This document shows, piece by piece, positions 23,898-31,655 of a stretch of 37,604 bases of DNA. The notes below the pieces were generated by a model. That model was not told the origin of the DNA, did no database searches, and saw only the letters and a list, made by a program, of their open reading frames with translations. Numbering within the stretch: position 1 is the stretch's first letter; each line of letters starts with the position of its first letter. This DNA comes from an uncultured Bacteroidales bacterium (lineage in GTDB: Bacteria > Bacteroidota > Bacteroidia > Bacteroidales > UBA932), in the NCBI GenBank assembly GCA_944323445.1, contig CALUSM010000027.1:1-37604 (forward strand). Reading direction: 5' to 3'. A program made the position numbers and the translations under genes.

Positions 23898-24995
23898 ATG
23901 GAAACAACTACCGTCATTGAAACACCAAGGCTGCAGCTGCGCGAGATGACCCCTGCCGACCGGCCCGCCCTGTGCCGCATCCTGCAGGACAGCGAAGTCA
24001 TGTACGCCTACAACGGCCCTTTCTCCGATGAGGAAGTGGACGAATGGCTGGAGCGGCAGCTCGCCCGATACCGGCAGTACGGCTACGGCCTCTGGGCAGT
24101 GGTGCTCAAGGCCACAGGAGAGATGATAGGCCAATGCGGCCTGACCCTCCAGCAATGGAACGGCCGGGAAATGCTGGAAGCCGGCTACCTCTTCCAACGC
24201 TCCCACTGGCATCAGGGCTACGCCACGGAGGCCGCCAGCGCCTGCATGGACTACGCCTTCGGCACCCTGAACTCCCCCCTTGTCTGCTCCATCATCCGGG
24301 ACAATAACCTTCCCTCGCAGCAGGTGGCCCTCCGCAACGGCATGACCCGCCAGGCAGGGGTAATGGTCAAGCACTACCGCGGCGCCGGGATGCCCCACTG
24401 GCTCTTCGTCAGACCCAGAACAATACGGACTGTCCGGTACCAGTCGCCGTGTGGGGAAATGCTCCTCGGAGCGGCGGGCGACCGACTCTGCCTATGCAAC
24501 TGGGCTCAGGAGCTGCATCCGGGAAGGGTAGAGCAGCGGCTCAGGACCATCCTCAAGGCACAATTCGAGGAGTGCGGGCAGATAACGGAGACCGCCGTAA
24601 GCCAGTCCAGGCAATCCGATGGAGGTGTCCCGGAACAATGCCGGACATTCACGCCCGAGGTCCTGCAGCGGACCGTCCGGGAACTGGACGAATACTTCCG
24701 CGGAGAGCGCAGGGACTTCGACATCCCCCTCCTGCTGGCCGGCTCCGACTTCCAGAAGCGCGTCTGGCAGCAGCTCCCCCGCATCCCCTACGGGCAGACC
24801 GCATCCTACGGAGAGCTGGCCGCCGCCATCGGATCCCCCAGGTCCGTCCGGGCAGTGGCCAATGCCAACGGCGCCAACGCCATCTCCATCATCCTCCCCT
24901 GCCACCGCGTCATCGGCAGCGACGGCCGCCTGACCGGCTACGGCGGAGGCCTCAGGGCCAAGCAGTATCTTCTCGACCTGGAACATAGACAATAA
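23898..24995 (+). CDS. GNAT acetyltransferase fused to methylated-DNA-cysteine S-methyltransferase
   Basis: The start at 23898 (METTTVIETPRLQLREMTPAD) matches the usual beginning of RimJ-like GNAT domains; an earlier in-frame ATG at 23820 lies in the promoter region. Residues 1-170 form the GNAT fold (TPRLQLREMTPADRPAL, GYLFQRSHWHQGYATEAASA, RDNNLPSQQVALRNGM). Residues from about 180 form an Ogt/Ada-type alkyltransferase: an N-terminal RNase H-like part, then FQKRVWQQLPRIPYGQTASYGELA, ANGANAISIILPCHRV with acceptor Cys335, and LTGYGGGLRAKQYLL. The second domain removes alkyl groups from O6-alkylguanine. What the acetyltransferase acts on is unknown. The next gene starts 11 bp downstream. Confidence 0.92.
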   Translation: METTTVIETPRLQLREMTPADRPALCRILQDSEVMYAYNGPFSDEEVDEWLERQLARYRQYGYGLWAVVLKATGEMIGQCGLTLQQWNGREMLEAGYLFQRSHWHQGYATEAASACMDYAFGTLNSPLVCSIIRDNNLPSQQVALRNGMTRQAGVMVKHYRGAGMPHWLFVRPRTIRTVRYQSPCGEMLLGAAGDRLCLCNWAQELHPGRVEQRLRTILKAQFEECGQITETAVSQSRQSDGGVPEQCRTFTPEVLQRTVRELDEYFRGERRDFDIPLLLAGSDFQKRVWQQLPRIPYGQTASYGELAAAIGSPRSVRAVANANGANAISIILPCHRVIGSDGRLTGYGGGLRAKQYLLDLEHRQ

Positions 24996-25006
24996 AACAC
25001 CGCATT

Positions 25007-25840
25007 ATGGATATACTGAACGACATCACGGTGATATGCTTCTCGCCGACACACACTTCAAGGACAATAGCGGAGGCTGTTGCAGCCGGAATGAACGGCA
25101 AGCCTGGCGGAACGGACGGCCATGCGGGTGCCTCACAGCAGATACGGACCGTCGACCTGACCCTCGACCGCTCGGACTCCCCGATAACTGTAGGGGCCGG
25201 AGAGACCGTAGTGCTCGGAACCCCGGTATATGCCGGCAGGGTGGCTCCCGAGGCTGTACGGCGGCTCAGGCGGATACAGGTGGCGGCGGGAGCCTCAGTC
25301 CCCGCGGTGGTGACCGTCACCTACGGCAACCGCGACTACGAGGATGCCCTCGTCGAACTTTACGACCTGGCCGTCTCGCTGGGCCTCAGTCCTTTCGCAG
25401 CCGGAGCCTTCATCGGGGAGCACAGCTACAGCACCCCGGAGATGCCCGTGGCTGAGGGACGTCCCGACACATTGGACCTGGCCGATGCCCGTATTTTCGG
25501 AGGAGAATGTGCCCGGAAACTGGACAGTCCCGGAGCATTTGCCCCATTTCACATCAAGGGCAACCGGCCTTACAAGGAAGTTAAACATTCCGGAAATCAA
25601 ATCGTTCCGGAAACTGCCGACGACTGCCCCCTCTGCGGAGAATGTGTGAGGGTATGCCCGACCGGAGCCGTCAGCATTGACCTTAATGCCCGGAAGGTGC
25701 TGACTGACCCGGCCCTCTGCATCCGCTGCTGCGCCTGCGTCAGGGCCTGCCCCGCCGGACTGCGCACCTACACCACTCCATTCACCGCCTTCCTCCACGA
25801 GCACTGCTCCGCCCGCCGGGACCCCGAGACATTTCTGTAA
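25007..25840 (+). CDS. Flavodoxin-like domain fused to 2x[4Fe-4S] ferredoxin
   Basis: This 277-residue protein has an N-terminal flavodoxin-like half (VICFSPTHTSRTIAEAVAAG; VLGTPVYAGRVAPEAVRRLR; VTVTYGNRDYEDALVELYDL). The FMN phosphate loop is SPTHTS. The C-terminal half has two classical cluster motifs, CPLCGECVRVCP and CIRCCACVRACP. This is the EFR1/flavodoxin-ferredoxin architecture found in anaerobes, probably an electron carrier between a flavin and low-potential clusters. It is likely co-transcribed with the GNAT-Ogt fusion (11-bp gap). Its TAA stop is the first three bases of a large inverted repeat. Confidence 0.88.
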   Translation: MDILNDITVICFSPTHTSRTIAEAVAAGMNGKPGGTDGHAGASQQIRTVDLTLDRSDSPITVGAGETVVLGTPVYAGRVAPEAVRRLRRIQVAAGASVPAVVTVTYGNRDYEDALVELYDLAVSLGLSPFAAGAFIGEHSYSTPEMPVAEGRPDTLDLADARIFGGECARKLDSPGAFAPFHIKGNRPYKEVKHSGNQIVPETADDCPLCGECVRVCPTGAVSIDLNARKVLTDPALCIRCCACVRACPAGLRTYTTPFTAFLHEHCSARRDPETFL

Positions 25841-26009
25841 CGGTAAGCAGTGCAGCAGGGGTGTTTTGCAATCACTCACTGATCAGCAGGTTAGCAATGT
25901 AGCGTGATCTTGTGGAGGCGTCCGGACCGGCCGAAAAGCACGCATTGCCATGGTAACATCCTGATCAGCGAGTGATTACATTTTAAGGGTGTGCGCATAC
26001 TTACCGTTA
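25838..26009. repeat. 172-bp symmetric inverted repeat bridging two convergent stop codons
   Basis: The outer arms TAACGGTAAG (25838-25847) and CTTACCGTTA (26000-26009) pair perfectly. Inner arms at 25870-25886 and 25961-25977 (AATCACTCACTGATCAG against its complement, one mismatch) share exactly the same centre (25923.5). Between arms are 22-nt unpaired stretches on each side; partial pairing continues inwards (GTTA, CAATG/CATTG, GCGTG/CACGC). Each gene's TAA stop forms the end of an outer arm. It may be a bidirectional terminator hairpin or a MITE-like insert. Confidence 0.7.
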
Positions 26010-26726
26010 ATCCAGAGCGCAGTAGAAAAAGCCGCGGCTGTCGTGACGTATTCCGACCAGCCCCCAGTGAACGAAAAGCGAGAGCAGGTGTACGACCCGG
26101 CGGCGGGGTATGGTCACGCGGCGGCATATCTGCGACATGGTAAGGCCGCCGGAAGCGGCTGCGACTACGGCAAGCAGCTCGCGTTCCTGGTCAGTAAAAG
26201 CCACCGAGACCAGGCCATGGTGCAGATCTGAATCCGGCGCCATCCGGACGTTACCGACAGGCACTCTGTCCGCACTGCCGTTACGGCCATCATCAGCCTC
26301 ACATTTCCACAGGCCGATGTGCACCGGCGAGGCCAGAATATTCTCGTCGGCGATACGCACGTAGGCCAGTCTGCGCCCGTCCTCCTCCTTCACCAGCACC
26401 GGCTTGCGGACAGCCGGCCCGACCGAGGCGACCAGCACCGAACGGCCCTCGGGACGGTACACCCGCATGTCCACCTCAACCGCCGGAGTGCAGTAGACCT
26501 GAGCCGCAGCCTCGACCATGTACATCTCCTCCTCGCTGCGCACCCCGGCTATACGGCCATTGTCCTTGACCCCTATCAGCAGCCGGCCTCCCTCAGTGTT
26601 GGCAAACGCCGACAGCGACCGCGCAATCTTCCGCGAGTCCGATATCTCGAACTTGAAATCCTGCCGGACATGCTCGCCCTCCGAGATAAGGGCCCGTATG
26701 TACGCCGTATCGTCCTGTACTTTCAT
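26007..26726 (-). CDS. AlbA_2 (Schlafen-like) domain protein with C-terminal winged helix
   Basis: This 239-residue protein begins with an AlbA_2/Schlafen-type domain (about 1-120): GEHVRQDFKFEISDSRKIARSLSAFANTEGGRLLIGVKDNG, with the acidic/charged and glycine residues of the fold. A degenerate linker follows, then a C-terminal winged-helix-like segment (about 175-235; LTMSQICRRVTIPRRRVVHLLSLFVHWGLVGI). Such proteins are usually annotated as ATP-binding or transcriptional regulators; this one lacks the GHKL-type ATPase part of longer relatives. TAAATTTG (minus, 26732-26739) ends 5 nt before the ATG, predicting a nearly leaderless mRNA. It is divergent from another AlbA_2 gene. Confidence 0.85.
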   Translation of the reverse strand: MKVQDDTAYIRALISEGEHVRQDFKFEISDSRKIARSLSAFANTEGGRLLIGVKDNGRIAGVRSEEEMYMVEAAAQVYCTPAVEVDMRVYRPEGRSVLVASVGPAVRKPVLVKEEDGRRLAYVRIADENILASPVHIGLWKCEADDGRNGSADRVPVGNVRMAPDSDLHHGLVSVAFTDQERELLAVVAAASGGLTMSQICRRVTIPRRRVVHLLSLFVHWGLVGIRHDSRGFFYCALD

Positions 26727-26731
26727 GTCCG

Positions 26732-26739
26732 CAAATTTA
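26732..26739 (-). promoter_or_regulatory. -7 element TAAATTTG, 5 nt before the start codon
   Basis: CAAATTTA on plus; on minus TAAATTTG is followed by CGGAC and the ATG of the AlbA_2 gene. If transcription starts at the usual distance, the leader is only a few nucleotides. Confidence 0.55.
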
Positions 26740-26759
26740 TGATTTTCCTTCTTTATTCG

Positions 26760-26767
26760 TATCTTTG
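26760..26767 (+). promoter_or_regulatory. -7 element TATCTTTG, 5 nt before the start codon
   Basis: TATCTTTG is followed by TCTAC and the ATG at 26773. It mirrors the divergent AlbA_2 promoter inside a 46-bp gap. Confidence 0.6.
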
Positions 26768-26772
26768 TCTAC

Positions 26773-28455
26773 ATGATTGACTGCGCAAATAAAGATACGG
26801 TATACTCCAGTCTGCTGGACGGACAGATCCGGTATGCCAGAAAAGAAAACCGGTATCTGGAATTCAAATCCAACTATCAGGATGCGGACAGACTCGGGCG
26901 GTACATCTCCGCACTCTCAAACGGAGCATGCCTTGACAGACAGGACTTCGGATACCTATACTTCGGGATAGATGACGGAACTTTGGAAATAAAAGGGACC
27001 AGTTTCGATGCTTCAAAAGCAAAAGCCAAAGGCAACCAGGCACTGGAACTGTATCTGCGCAGAATGATAAGTCCCAAAATAAACTTTTCCATCACAGACT
27101 TCTGCTACCATGGCAATAAGAACCTGAAGATTACAGTCTTCAAGATCCCTGCAGCTGTCCATGAGCCGACGTGCTACATGAACAAGTCCTGGATTAGAGT
27201 GGACAGTCATACCACAGAACTCAGCCAGTATCCGGAATGGACACGCGCAATCTACAATTCCAGGGTTGACTGGACGGCAGAATGTATCGAAGGAGCTGAT
27301 GTCGATGATCTGGACAAAGATGCTGTCCGAATGGCACGGGAAGGTTACAGGCAGCGTTTTCCGGACTACGCGGAAGCCATACAGGAATGGAGTGACGAGG
27401 TGTTTCTGGACAAAGCAGGACTGACGCAGGAAGGAAAGATCACACGCGCGGCCTTGCTTCTTGTGGGGAAACCTGAAAAGGCATACAAGCTCCGCCACAT
27501 CGCGCAGATGAACTGGAAATGCATTCAGGACGGCGAGACATTCAGCCAGCTGTTCACCATACCGTTCATACGGACAACGACTGAGCTTATGCTGAAAATC
27601 AGGAACTACCGTTTCAAGATATACCCGCATGACTCTCTCATTCCGGCAGAGATATGGAAATACGATACGCGCAGTATTCTGGAAGGGCTGCACAATTGTA
27701 TAGCTCATCAGGACTACACTAAAGATGAAAGGATCATAGTTACAGAAGAAAGGGACCGGCTGACTTTTGAAAATGCAGGAAATTTCTTTGACGGCAACTA
27801 TGAACAGTACGTTCTCGGGACCAGGACACCAAGACGCTACCGTAATCCCTTCCTTATGAAGGCCATGGTGAACTTAAAAATGATTGACTCCCAAGGATAC
27901 GGCATCCACAACCTGTATGTACGGCAAAAAGAGCGCTATCTGCCCATGCCGGACTATGACGGTACCGATGACACACTCGTAACAATGCATCTGCCCGGTG
28001 CGGTCATAGACGAGAATTACAGTCTGATACTTATGGAGAATCATGATATCAGCCTGACAGAAGCTGTCCTGCTGGACCAGGTACAGAAAGGGAAAACTAT
28101 AGAAGAAAGCGCTGTCTCCCTGTTGCGCAAGAACGGACTCATCGAGGGCAGAAAGCCCAACCTGTTTGTGGCAAAGAGGGTGGCGCAGAAAACGAATCAG
28201 AAAGTAGAATACTCAAAACATAAGGGCCTTGATGCGGAATCTTGCGAAAGCCTGCTGATCAAGTCCCTGAAAGATCACGGCAGACTTTCCCGTCAGGAAA
28301 TAGACAGGCTCCTGTGGAACGTCCTCTCTGATCAACTGAACGACAAACAGAAAAAGGCTAAAATAGGCAACTTGCTGAGCAAACTCAGATTAAAGAAAAT
28401 CATAGCCAATACCACCACAGGCAATCAGTCATCGTGGACTCTTTTGGACAAATAA
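26773..28455 (+). CDS. AlbA_2 + GHKL-type ATP-binding regulator-like protein
   Basis: This 560-residue protein has an N-terminal AlbA_2 domain (about 20-150; ENRYLEFKSNYQDADRLGRYISALSNG, FGYLYFGIDDG) typical of the RecG-like putative transcriptional regulator family. Residues 220-450 include GKITRAALLLVGKPEKA and the ATP-binding region with ILEGLHNCIAHQDYT (relatives: NAIVHRDY). Also present are RLTFENAGNFFDG and DSQGYGIHNLYVRQKERYLPMPDY. The C-terminus has winged-helix-like segments (HGRLSRQEIDRLLWNVLSD, KKAKIGNLLSKLRLKKII). Codon use is clearly more A/T-rich than in neighbouring genes, which suggests transfer. The Asn-to-Cys-Ile-Ala-His-Gln change in the helix is a mild deviation. Its role could be phage defence or regulation, but neither is shown. 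Confidence 0.85.
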   Translation: MIDCANKDTVYSSLLDGQIRYARKENRYLEFKSNYQDADRLGRYISALSNGACLDRQDFGYLYFGIDDGTLEIKGTSFDASKAKAKGNQALELYLRRMISPKINFSITDFCYHGNKNLKITVFKIPAAVHEPTCYMNKSWIRVDSHTTELSQYPEWTRAIYNSRVDWTAECIEGADVDDLDKDAVRMAREGYRQRFPDYAEAIQEWSDEVFLDKAGLTQEGKITRAALLLVGKPEKAYKLRHIAQMNWKCIQDGETFSQLFTIPFIRTTTELMLKIRNYRFKIYPHDSLIPAEIWKYDTRSILEGLHNCIAHQDYTKDERIIVTEERDRLTFENAGNFFDGNYEQYVLGTRTPRRYRNPFLMKAMVNLKMIDSQGYGIHNLYVRQKERYLPMPDYDGTDDTLVTMHLPGAVIDENYSLILMENHDISLTEAVLLDQVQKGKTIEESAVSLLRKNGLIEGRKPNLFVAKRVAQKTNQKVEYSKHKGLDAESCESLLIKSLKDHGRLSRQEIDRLLWNVLSDQLNDKQKKAKIGNLLSKLRLKKIIANTTTGNQSSWTLLDK

Positions 28456-28498
28456 TTTAAGAGCGATTTAAGAGCGATTTAAGAGCGATTTAAGAGCG
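28455..28498. repeat. Four perfect tandem copies of an 11-bp unit
   Basis: The unit ATTTAAGAGCG is repeated exactly four times, beginning at the last base of the AlbA_2 gene's stop codon and ending 43 bp before the DNA-alkylation-repair gene. Eleven bp is close to one helical turn, so the copies would present the same face. It could be a slippage-prone repeat or an array of binding sites. Confidence 0.9.
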
Positions 28499-28541
28499 AG
28501 CCAGAATTAAATTCCTAATAATAAGCAATATCCAATTCATC

Positions 28542-29318
28542 ATGATAGAGAAAATACTGGAGCAGTACATCCCGGAGAGGTTCGTCAGCGATGCCCGGTA
28601 CCGCAGGGGACACATCCGCGTAATCAACCCGCTGCCGGGTACACGGGTGCTCGGGCTGCACATTCCCGATATGAGGAAAGCCGCCGCTGAGCTGACATCT
28701 TCAGCCGACCGTGCGGCGGAACTCATAAGGCAGTTCGAGGCCGCCCCGGAGCGGAGCCTGTACTACGAGGAGTACATGGTCTGGGGCATGATGCTCAACC
28801 GGATGAAGATGCCTTTGGAAGAGCGTCTTGACAGGCTGCGGGCATTCGTTCCCCATATCGACAACTGGGCCGTGTGCGACCATGTCTGCGCCGGTGCGAA
28901 GTGGAGCCGCCCGGGAGACCGCCCGACATGGGCATTTATCCTGGAGCACCTCGCCTCGCACATGGAGTTCGAGGTGCGTTACGGCCTGATCCTGTACATG
29001 TCCCGCATGATGGAGGAGAGCACGCTGCCGGAGATATTCCGGCTGATGGAAGGGCTGGACCTGGAGCACATCCATTCGGACTACAGACAGGGGAAAGCTG
29101 ACCGCGACAGTCCCGACCTCTGCCCCGGGACCGCCGCCGGCCGCCCGCCCTACTACGTCCGCATGGCCATGGCCTGGCTGATGGCCACCGCCCTCGCAAA
29201 ATACCCCGATACAGTCCGCACCCTGCTCTCCCGGACCCGCCTGCCCGAAGACGTTCTCCGTCTCTACGTCCGCAAGGCCCGGGAGTCCTTCCGCACCTGG
29301 GATGTATCTCCTTTCTAA
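28542..29318 (+). CDS. DNA alkylation repair protein (AlkD-like HEAT repeats)
   Basis: This 258-residue all-helical protein matches the DNA_alkylation (PF08713) family: GLHIPDMRKAA near the start, YYEEYMVWGMMLNRMK, and FVPHIDNWAVCDHVCAGAKW. The last stretch contains the family's conserved Trp and Asp. AlkD-type proteins excise 3-methyladenine and 7-methylguanine without base flipping; members in Bacteroidota vary and some lack activity. An alkyltransferase fusion lies 3.5 kb upstream, so two alkylation-repair-type genes occur in this stretch, although not in one operon. The gene ends shortly before the rsmA promoter. Confidence 0.88.
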   Translation: MIEKILEQYIPERFVSDARYRRGHIRVINPLPGTRVLGLHIPDMRKAAAELTSSADRAAELIRQFEAAPERSLYYEEYMVWGMMLNRMKMPLEERLDRLRAFVPHIDNWAVCDHVCAGAKWSRPGDRPTWAFILEHLASHMEFEVRYGLILYMSRMMEESTLPEIFRLMEGLDLEHIHSDYRQGKADRDSPDLCPGTAAGRPPYYVRMAMAWLMATALAKYPDTVRTLLSRTRLPEDVLRLYVRKARESFRTWDVSPF

Positions 29319-29347
29319 TTTTATGCGGTAATTCCGCCATTTTTCCC

Positions 29348-29355
29348 TAAGTTTG
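29348..29355 (+). promoter_or_regulatory. -7 element TAAGTTTG for rsmA
   Basis: TAAGTTTG ends 8 nt before the ATG at 29364, again predicting a very short leader. It lies 29 bp after the stop of the preceding gene. Confidence 0.55.
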
Positions 29356-29363
29356 CAGCTGAA

Positions 29364-30161
29364 ATGAAAGTACGGGCGAAAAAACGGTTAGGGCAGCATT
29401 TTCTCAACGACGAGGGCATCGCGCACAGAATCGTGGAGTCTCTCTTAGAGATGGATCCGCGAGGGGCGGAATGCTCTGTCCTGGAAGTCGGTCCGGGCAT
29501 GGGCGTGCTGACCAAATACCTGCTGCAGGAGGACGGCCTGGATTTCAGGGCCGTGGAGATAGACGAGGAGTCGGTCGAATACCTCATCCAGAACTATCCT
29601 TCCATCCGGCCGCGGCTCTACGAGGAGGACTTCCTGCGGATGGACCTCGGGAAAATATTCCCCGGCAGGCTCGCGGTCATCGGCAATTTCCCCTACAACA
29701 TCTCCTCCCAGATATTTTTCAAAATCCTCGACCATAAGGACAATATTCCCTTCGCAGTGGGAATGATCCAGAAGGAGGTGGCGGACCGTCTCGCCTCCCC
29801 TCCGGGCAACAAGGCCTACGGCATCCTCTCGGTGCTGCTGCAGGCCTGGTACGACATCGAATACCTGTTCAGCGTGGAGCCCGGCTCGTTCACCCCTCCC
29901 CCGAAGGTGCGCTCGGCGGTAATCCGGATAAGGCGCAATGACCGGACGGCCCTCGGCTGCGACGAGAAACTCTTCAAGGCGGTCGTCAAGACCTGCTTCA
30001 ACATGAGGCGCAAGACCATCCGCAACTCCATCAAGCCCCTCCTCGGGAGCGGCCTTGCTCTGACGGACCCCGCCTCTCCGCTGCTGGACATGAGGCCGGA
30101 ACAGCTGTCGGTGGAGGACTTCACGGCACTGACGAATTTACTTACCAATACCAAACAATAA
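29364..30161 (+). CDS. rsmA: 16S rRNA adenine dimethyltransferase RsmA (KsgA)
   Basis: This 265-residue enzyme dimethylates two adjacent adenines in the 3' terminal hairpin of 16S rRNA (A1518/A1519 in E. coli numbering) late in small-subunit assembly. The signatures are KKRLGQHFLND, the SAM-binding LEVGPGMGVLT, the catalytic NFPYNISSQIFF (N-F-P-Y, the usual NLPY), KEVADRL and FTPPPKVRSAVIR. Length and motif order are those of a complete bacterial RsmA. The next gene starts 11 bp downstream. Confidence 0.97.
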   Translation: MKVRAKKRLGQHFLNDEGIAHRIVESLLEMDPRGAECSVLEVGPGMGVLTKYLLQEDGLDFRAVEIDEESVEYLIQNYPSIRPRLYEEDFLRMDLGKIFPGRLAVIGNFPYNISSQIFFKILDHKDNIPFAVGMIQKEVADRLASPPGNKAYGILSVLLQAWYDIEYLFSVEPGSFTPPPKVRSAVIRIRRNDRTALGCDEKLFKAVVKTCFNMRRKTIRNSIKPLLGSGLALTDPASPLLDMRPEQLSVEDFTALTNLLTNTKQ

Positions 30162-30172
30162 ATTATTCAGAC

Positions 30173-31594
30173 ATGAGATTCAGACTAAGTTACCTCGCAC
30201 TGGCACTGACCGCCGCATTCGCAGCCGCTACATCCTGCGACTCGGTCCAGCACTGTGACAGTTCCATTCCCTATGACATTCAGAATGGGAAGATAGTATT
30301 CCAGGTACCTCCCAGGGTTGACGGCCAGAAATCCGTTCTCGGACTCACCGTCGAGCCCATGGAAGTAGTGCGCGTAGGCTTCATCGGCCTGGGCATGAGA
30401 GGCCCCGGCGCAGTGGAGCGTTTCACTCACATCGAGGGCACGGAGATCAAGGCCCTCTGCGACCTCTATCCCGAGAGAGCCGCCGCCGCTCAGGAGATCC
30501 TGAAAAAGGCCGGCCGTCCCCACGCCCAGGAGTACAGCGGTGAGGAAGGCTGGAAGGAGCTCTGCCAGAGAGACGACATCGACCTCGTCTACATCGTGAC
30601 CCCCTGGCAGAACCACGTAGAGATGGCAGTCTTCGCCATGGAGCAGGGCAAGCATGTGGCCATCGAGGTACCTGCAGCCACCTCCCTCGCCGAGTGCTGG
30701 GCTCTGGTCAACACCGCCGAGCGCACCCAGAGACACTGCATGATGCTCGAGAACTGCGTCTACGACTTCTTCGAGATGACCGCCCTCAACATGGCCCAGC
30801 AGGGTCTTTTCGGTGAGGTCCTCCACGGTGCCGGCGGATACATCCACAACCTCGAGCCCTACTGGGACGAGTACCAGGGCAACTGGCGCCTCGACTTCAA
30901 CCAGGACCACCGCGGTGACGTCTACGCCACCCACGGCTTCGGCCCTATCTGCCAGGCCATGAACATCCACCGCGGCGACAGGCTCCAGACCCTCGTGGCC
31001 TTCGACACCAAGTCGGTCAACGGCCTCAAGCTCGTGCAGGACAAGATGGGCCTCGATGAGTGCGCCAACGGTGACTACACCATCACCCTCATGCGCACCG
31101 CAGGCGGCAAGATGATCGAGGTACACCACAACGTCATGACCCCCCGCCCCTACGACCGCAAGTACCAGCTGACCGGTACCGAGGGCTTCGCCAACAAGTA
31201 CCCCATCGAGGGCTTCGCATTCGAGCCTGAGAACATCAGCTCGGACGAGGTGCCTGACCACGAGGACCTCAGCTCCCACAGCTTCGTACCTGAGGCAGCC
31301 CGCAAGGCTCTCATGGAGAAATACATGCACCCGATTCACAAGGAAGTTGGCGAGATAGCCAAGAAGGTCGGCGGCCACGGCGGCATGGACTTCGTGATGG
31401 ACTACCGCCTGGTTTACTGCCTGCGCAACGGCCTGCCCCTCGACATGGACGTCTATGACGCAGCCGAGTGGTCCTGCGTCGGCGAGCTCGGAGCAGTCTC
31501 CATGTTCCACGGCAATATGCCCGTAGAGGTGCCCGACTTCACCCGCGGCGACTGGGACAAGACCGACGGCTTCCACTTCGCCTACAAGAAATAA
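30173..31594 (+). CDS. GH109-like Gfo/Idh/MocA-fold glycosidase lipoprotein
   Basis: This 473-residue protein has a lipoprotein-like signal with Cys at 22 (AAATSC). A Rossmann fold with the NAD-binding motif VGFIGLGMRG (about 68-77) leads to IVTPWQNHVEMAVFAMEQGKHVAIEVPA. The C-terminal half has the GH109 signatures YATHGFGPICQAMNIHRGD, GGHGGMDFVMDYRL and CLRNGLPLDMDVYDAAEWS. GH109 enzymes use bound NAD+ to cleave alpha-N-acetylgalactosamine by an elimination/redox mechanism and act on mucin and blood-group glycans. Some relatives are plain dehydrogenases, so the substrate is inferred. It is followed by a strong terminator. Confidence 0.9.
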   Translation: MRFRLSYLALALTAAFAAATSCDSVQHCDSSIPYDIQNGKIVFQVPPRVDGQKSVLGLTVEPMEVVRVGFIGLGMRGPGAVERFTHIEGTEIKALCDLYPERAAAAQEILKKAGRPHAQEYSGEEGWKELCQRDDIDLVYIVTPWQNHVEMAVFAMEQGKHVAIEVPAATSLAECWALVNTAERTQRHCMMLENCVYDFFEMTALNMAQQGLFGEVLHGAGGYIHNLEPYWDEYQGNWRLDFNQDHRGDVYATHGFGPICQAMNIHRGDRLQTLVAFDTKSVNGLKLVQDKMGLDECANGDYTITLMRTAGGKMIEVHHNVMTPRPYDRKYQLTGTEGFANKYPIEGFAFEPENISSDEVPDHEDLSSHSFVPEAARKALMEKYMHPIHKEVGEIAKKVGGHGGMDFVMDYRLVYCLRNGLPLDMDVYDAAEWSCVGELGAVSMFHGNMPVEVPDFTRGDWDKTDGFHFAYKK

Positions 31595-31619
31595 CAGGTA
31601 TCCCGCCTGAACACACGTC

Positions 31620-31655
31620 AAGGCCGGTCCCGCACTGTCAGGGCCGGCCTTTTTA
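31620..31655 (+). terminator. Rho-independent terminator after the GH109-like gene
   Basis: AAGGCCGGTCC and GGGCCGGCCTT form an 11-bp stem with one G-U pair and a 10-nt loop, followed by TTTTTAT. The T tract is on the plus-strand side only, so it ends the rsmA-GH109 transcript. It reaches the convergent ATPase stop codon. Confidence 0.9.

Noticed and set aside
24449..24988. Second coding frame (Arg/Pro-rich) inside the alkyltransferase domain on the plus strand
   Set aside because: Out-of-frame shadow; the Arg/Pro/Gly-rich composition is typical of frame-shifted GC-rich DNA, and the alkyltransferase motifs lie in the other frame.
28455..28498. CRISPR array
   Set aside because: The units are contiguous 11-mers without spacers, and no cas genes are present.
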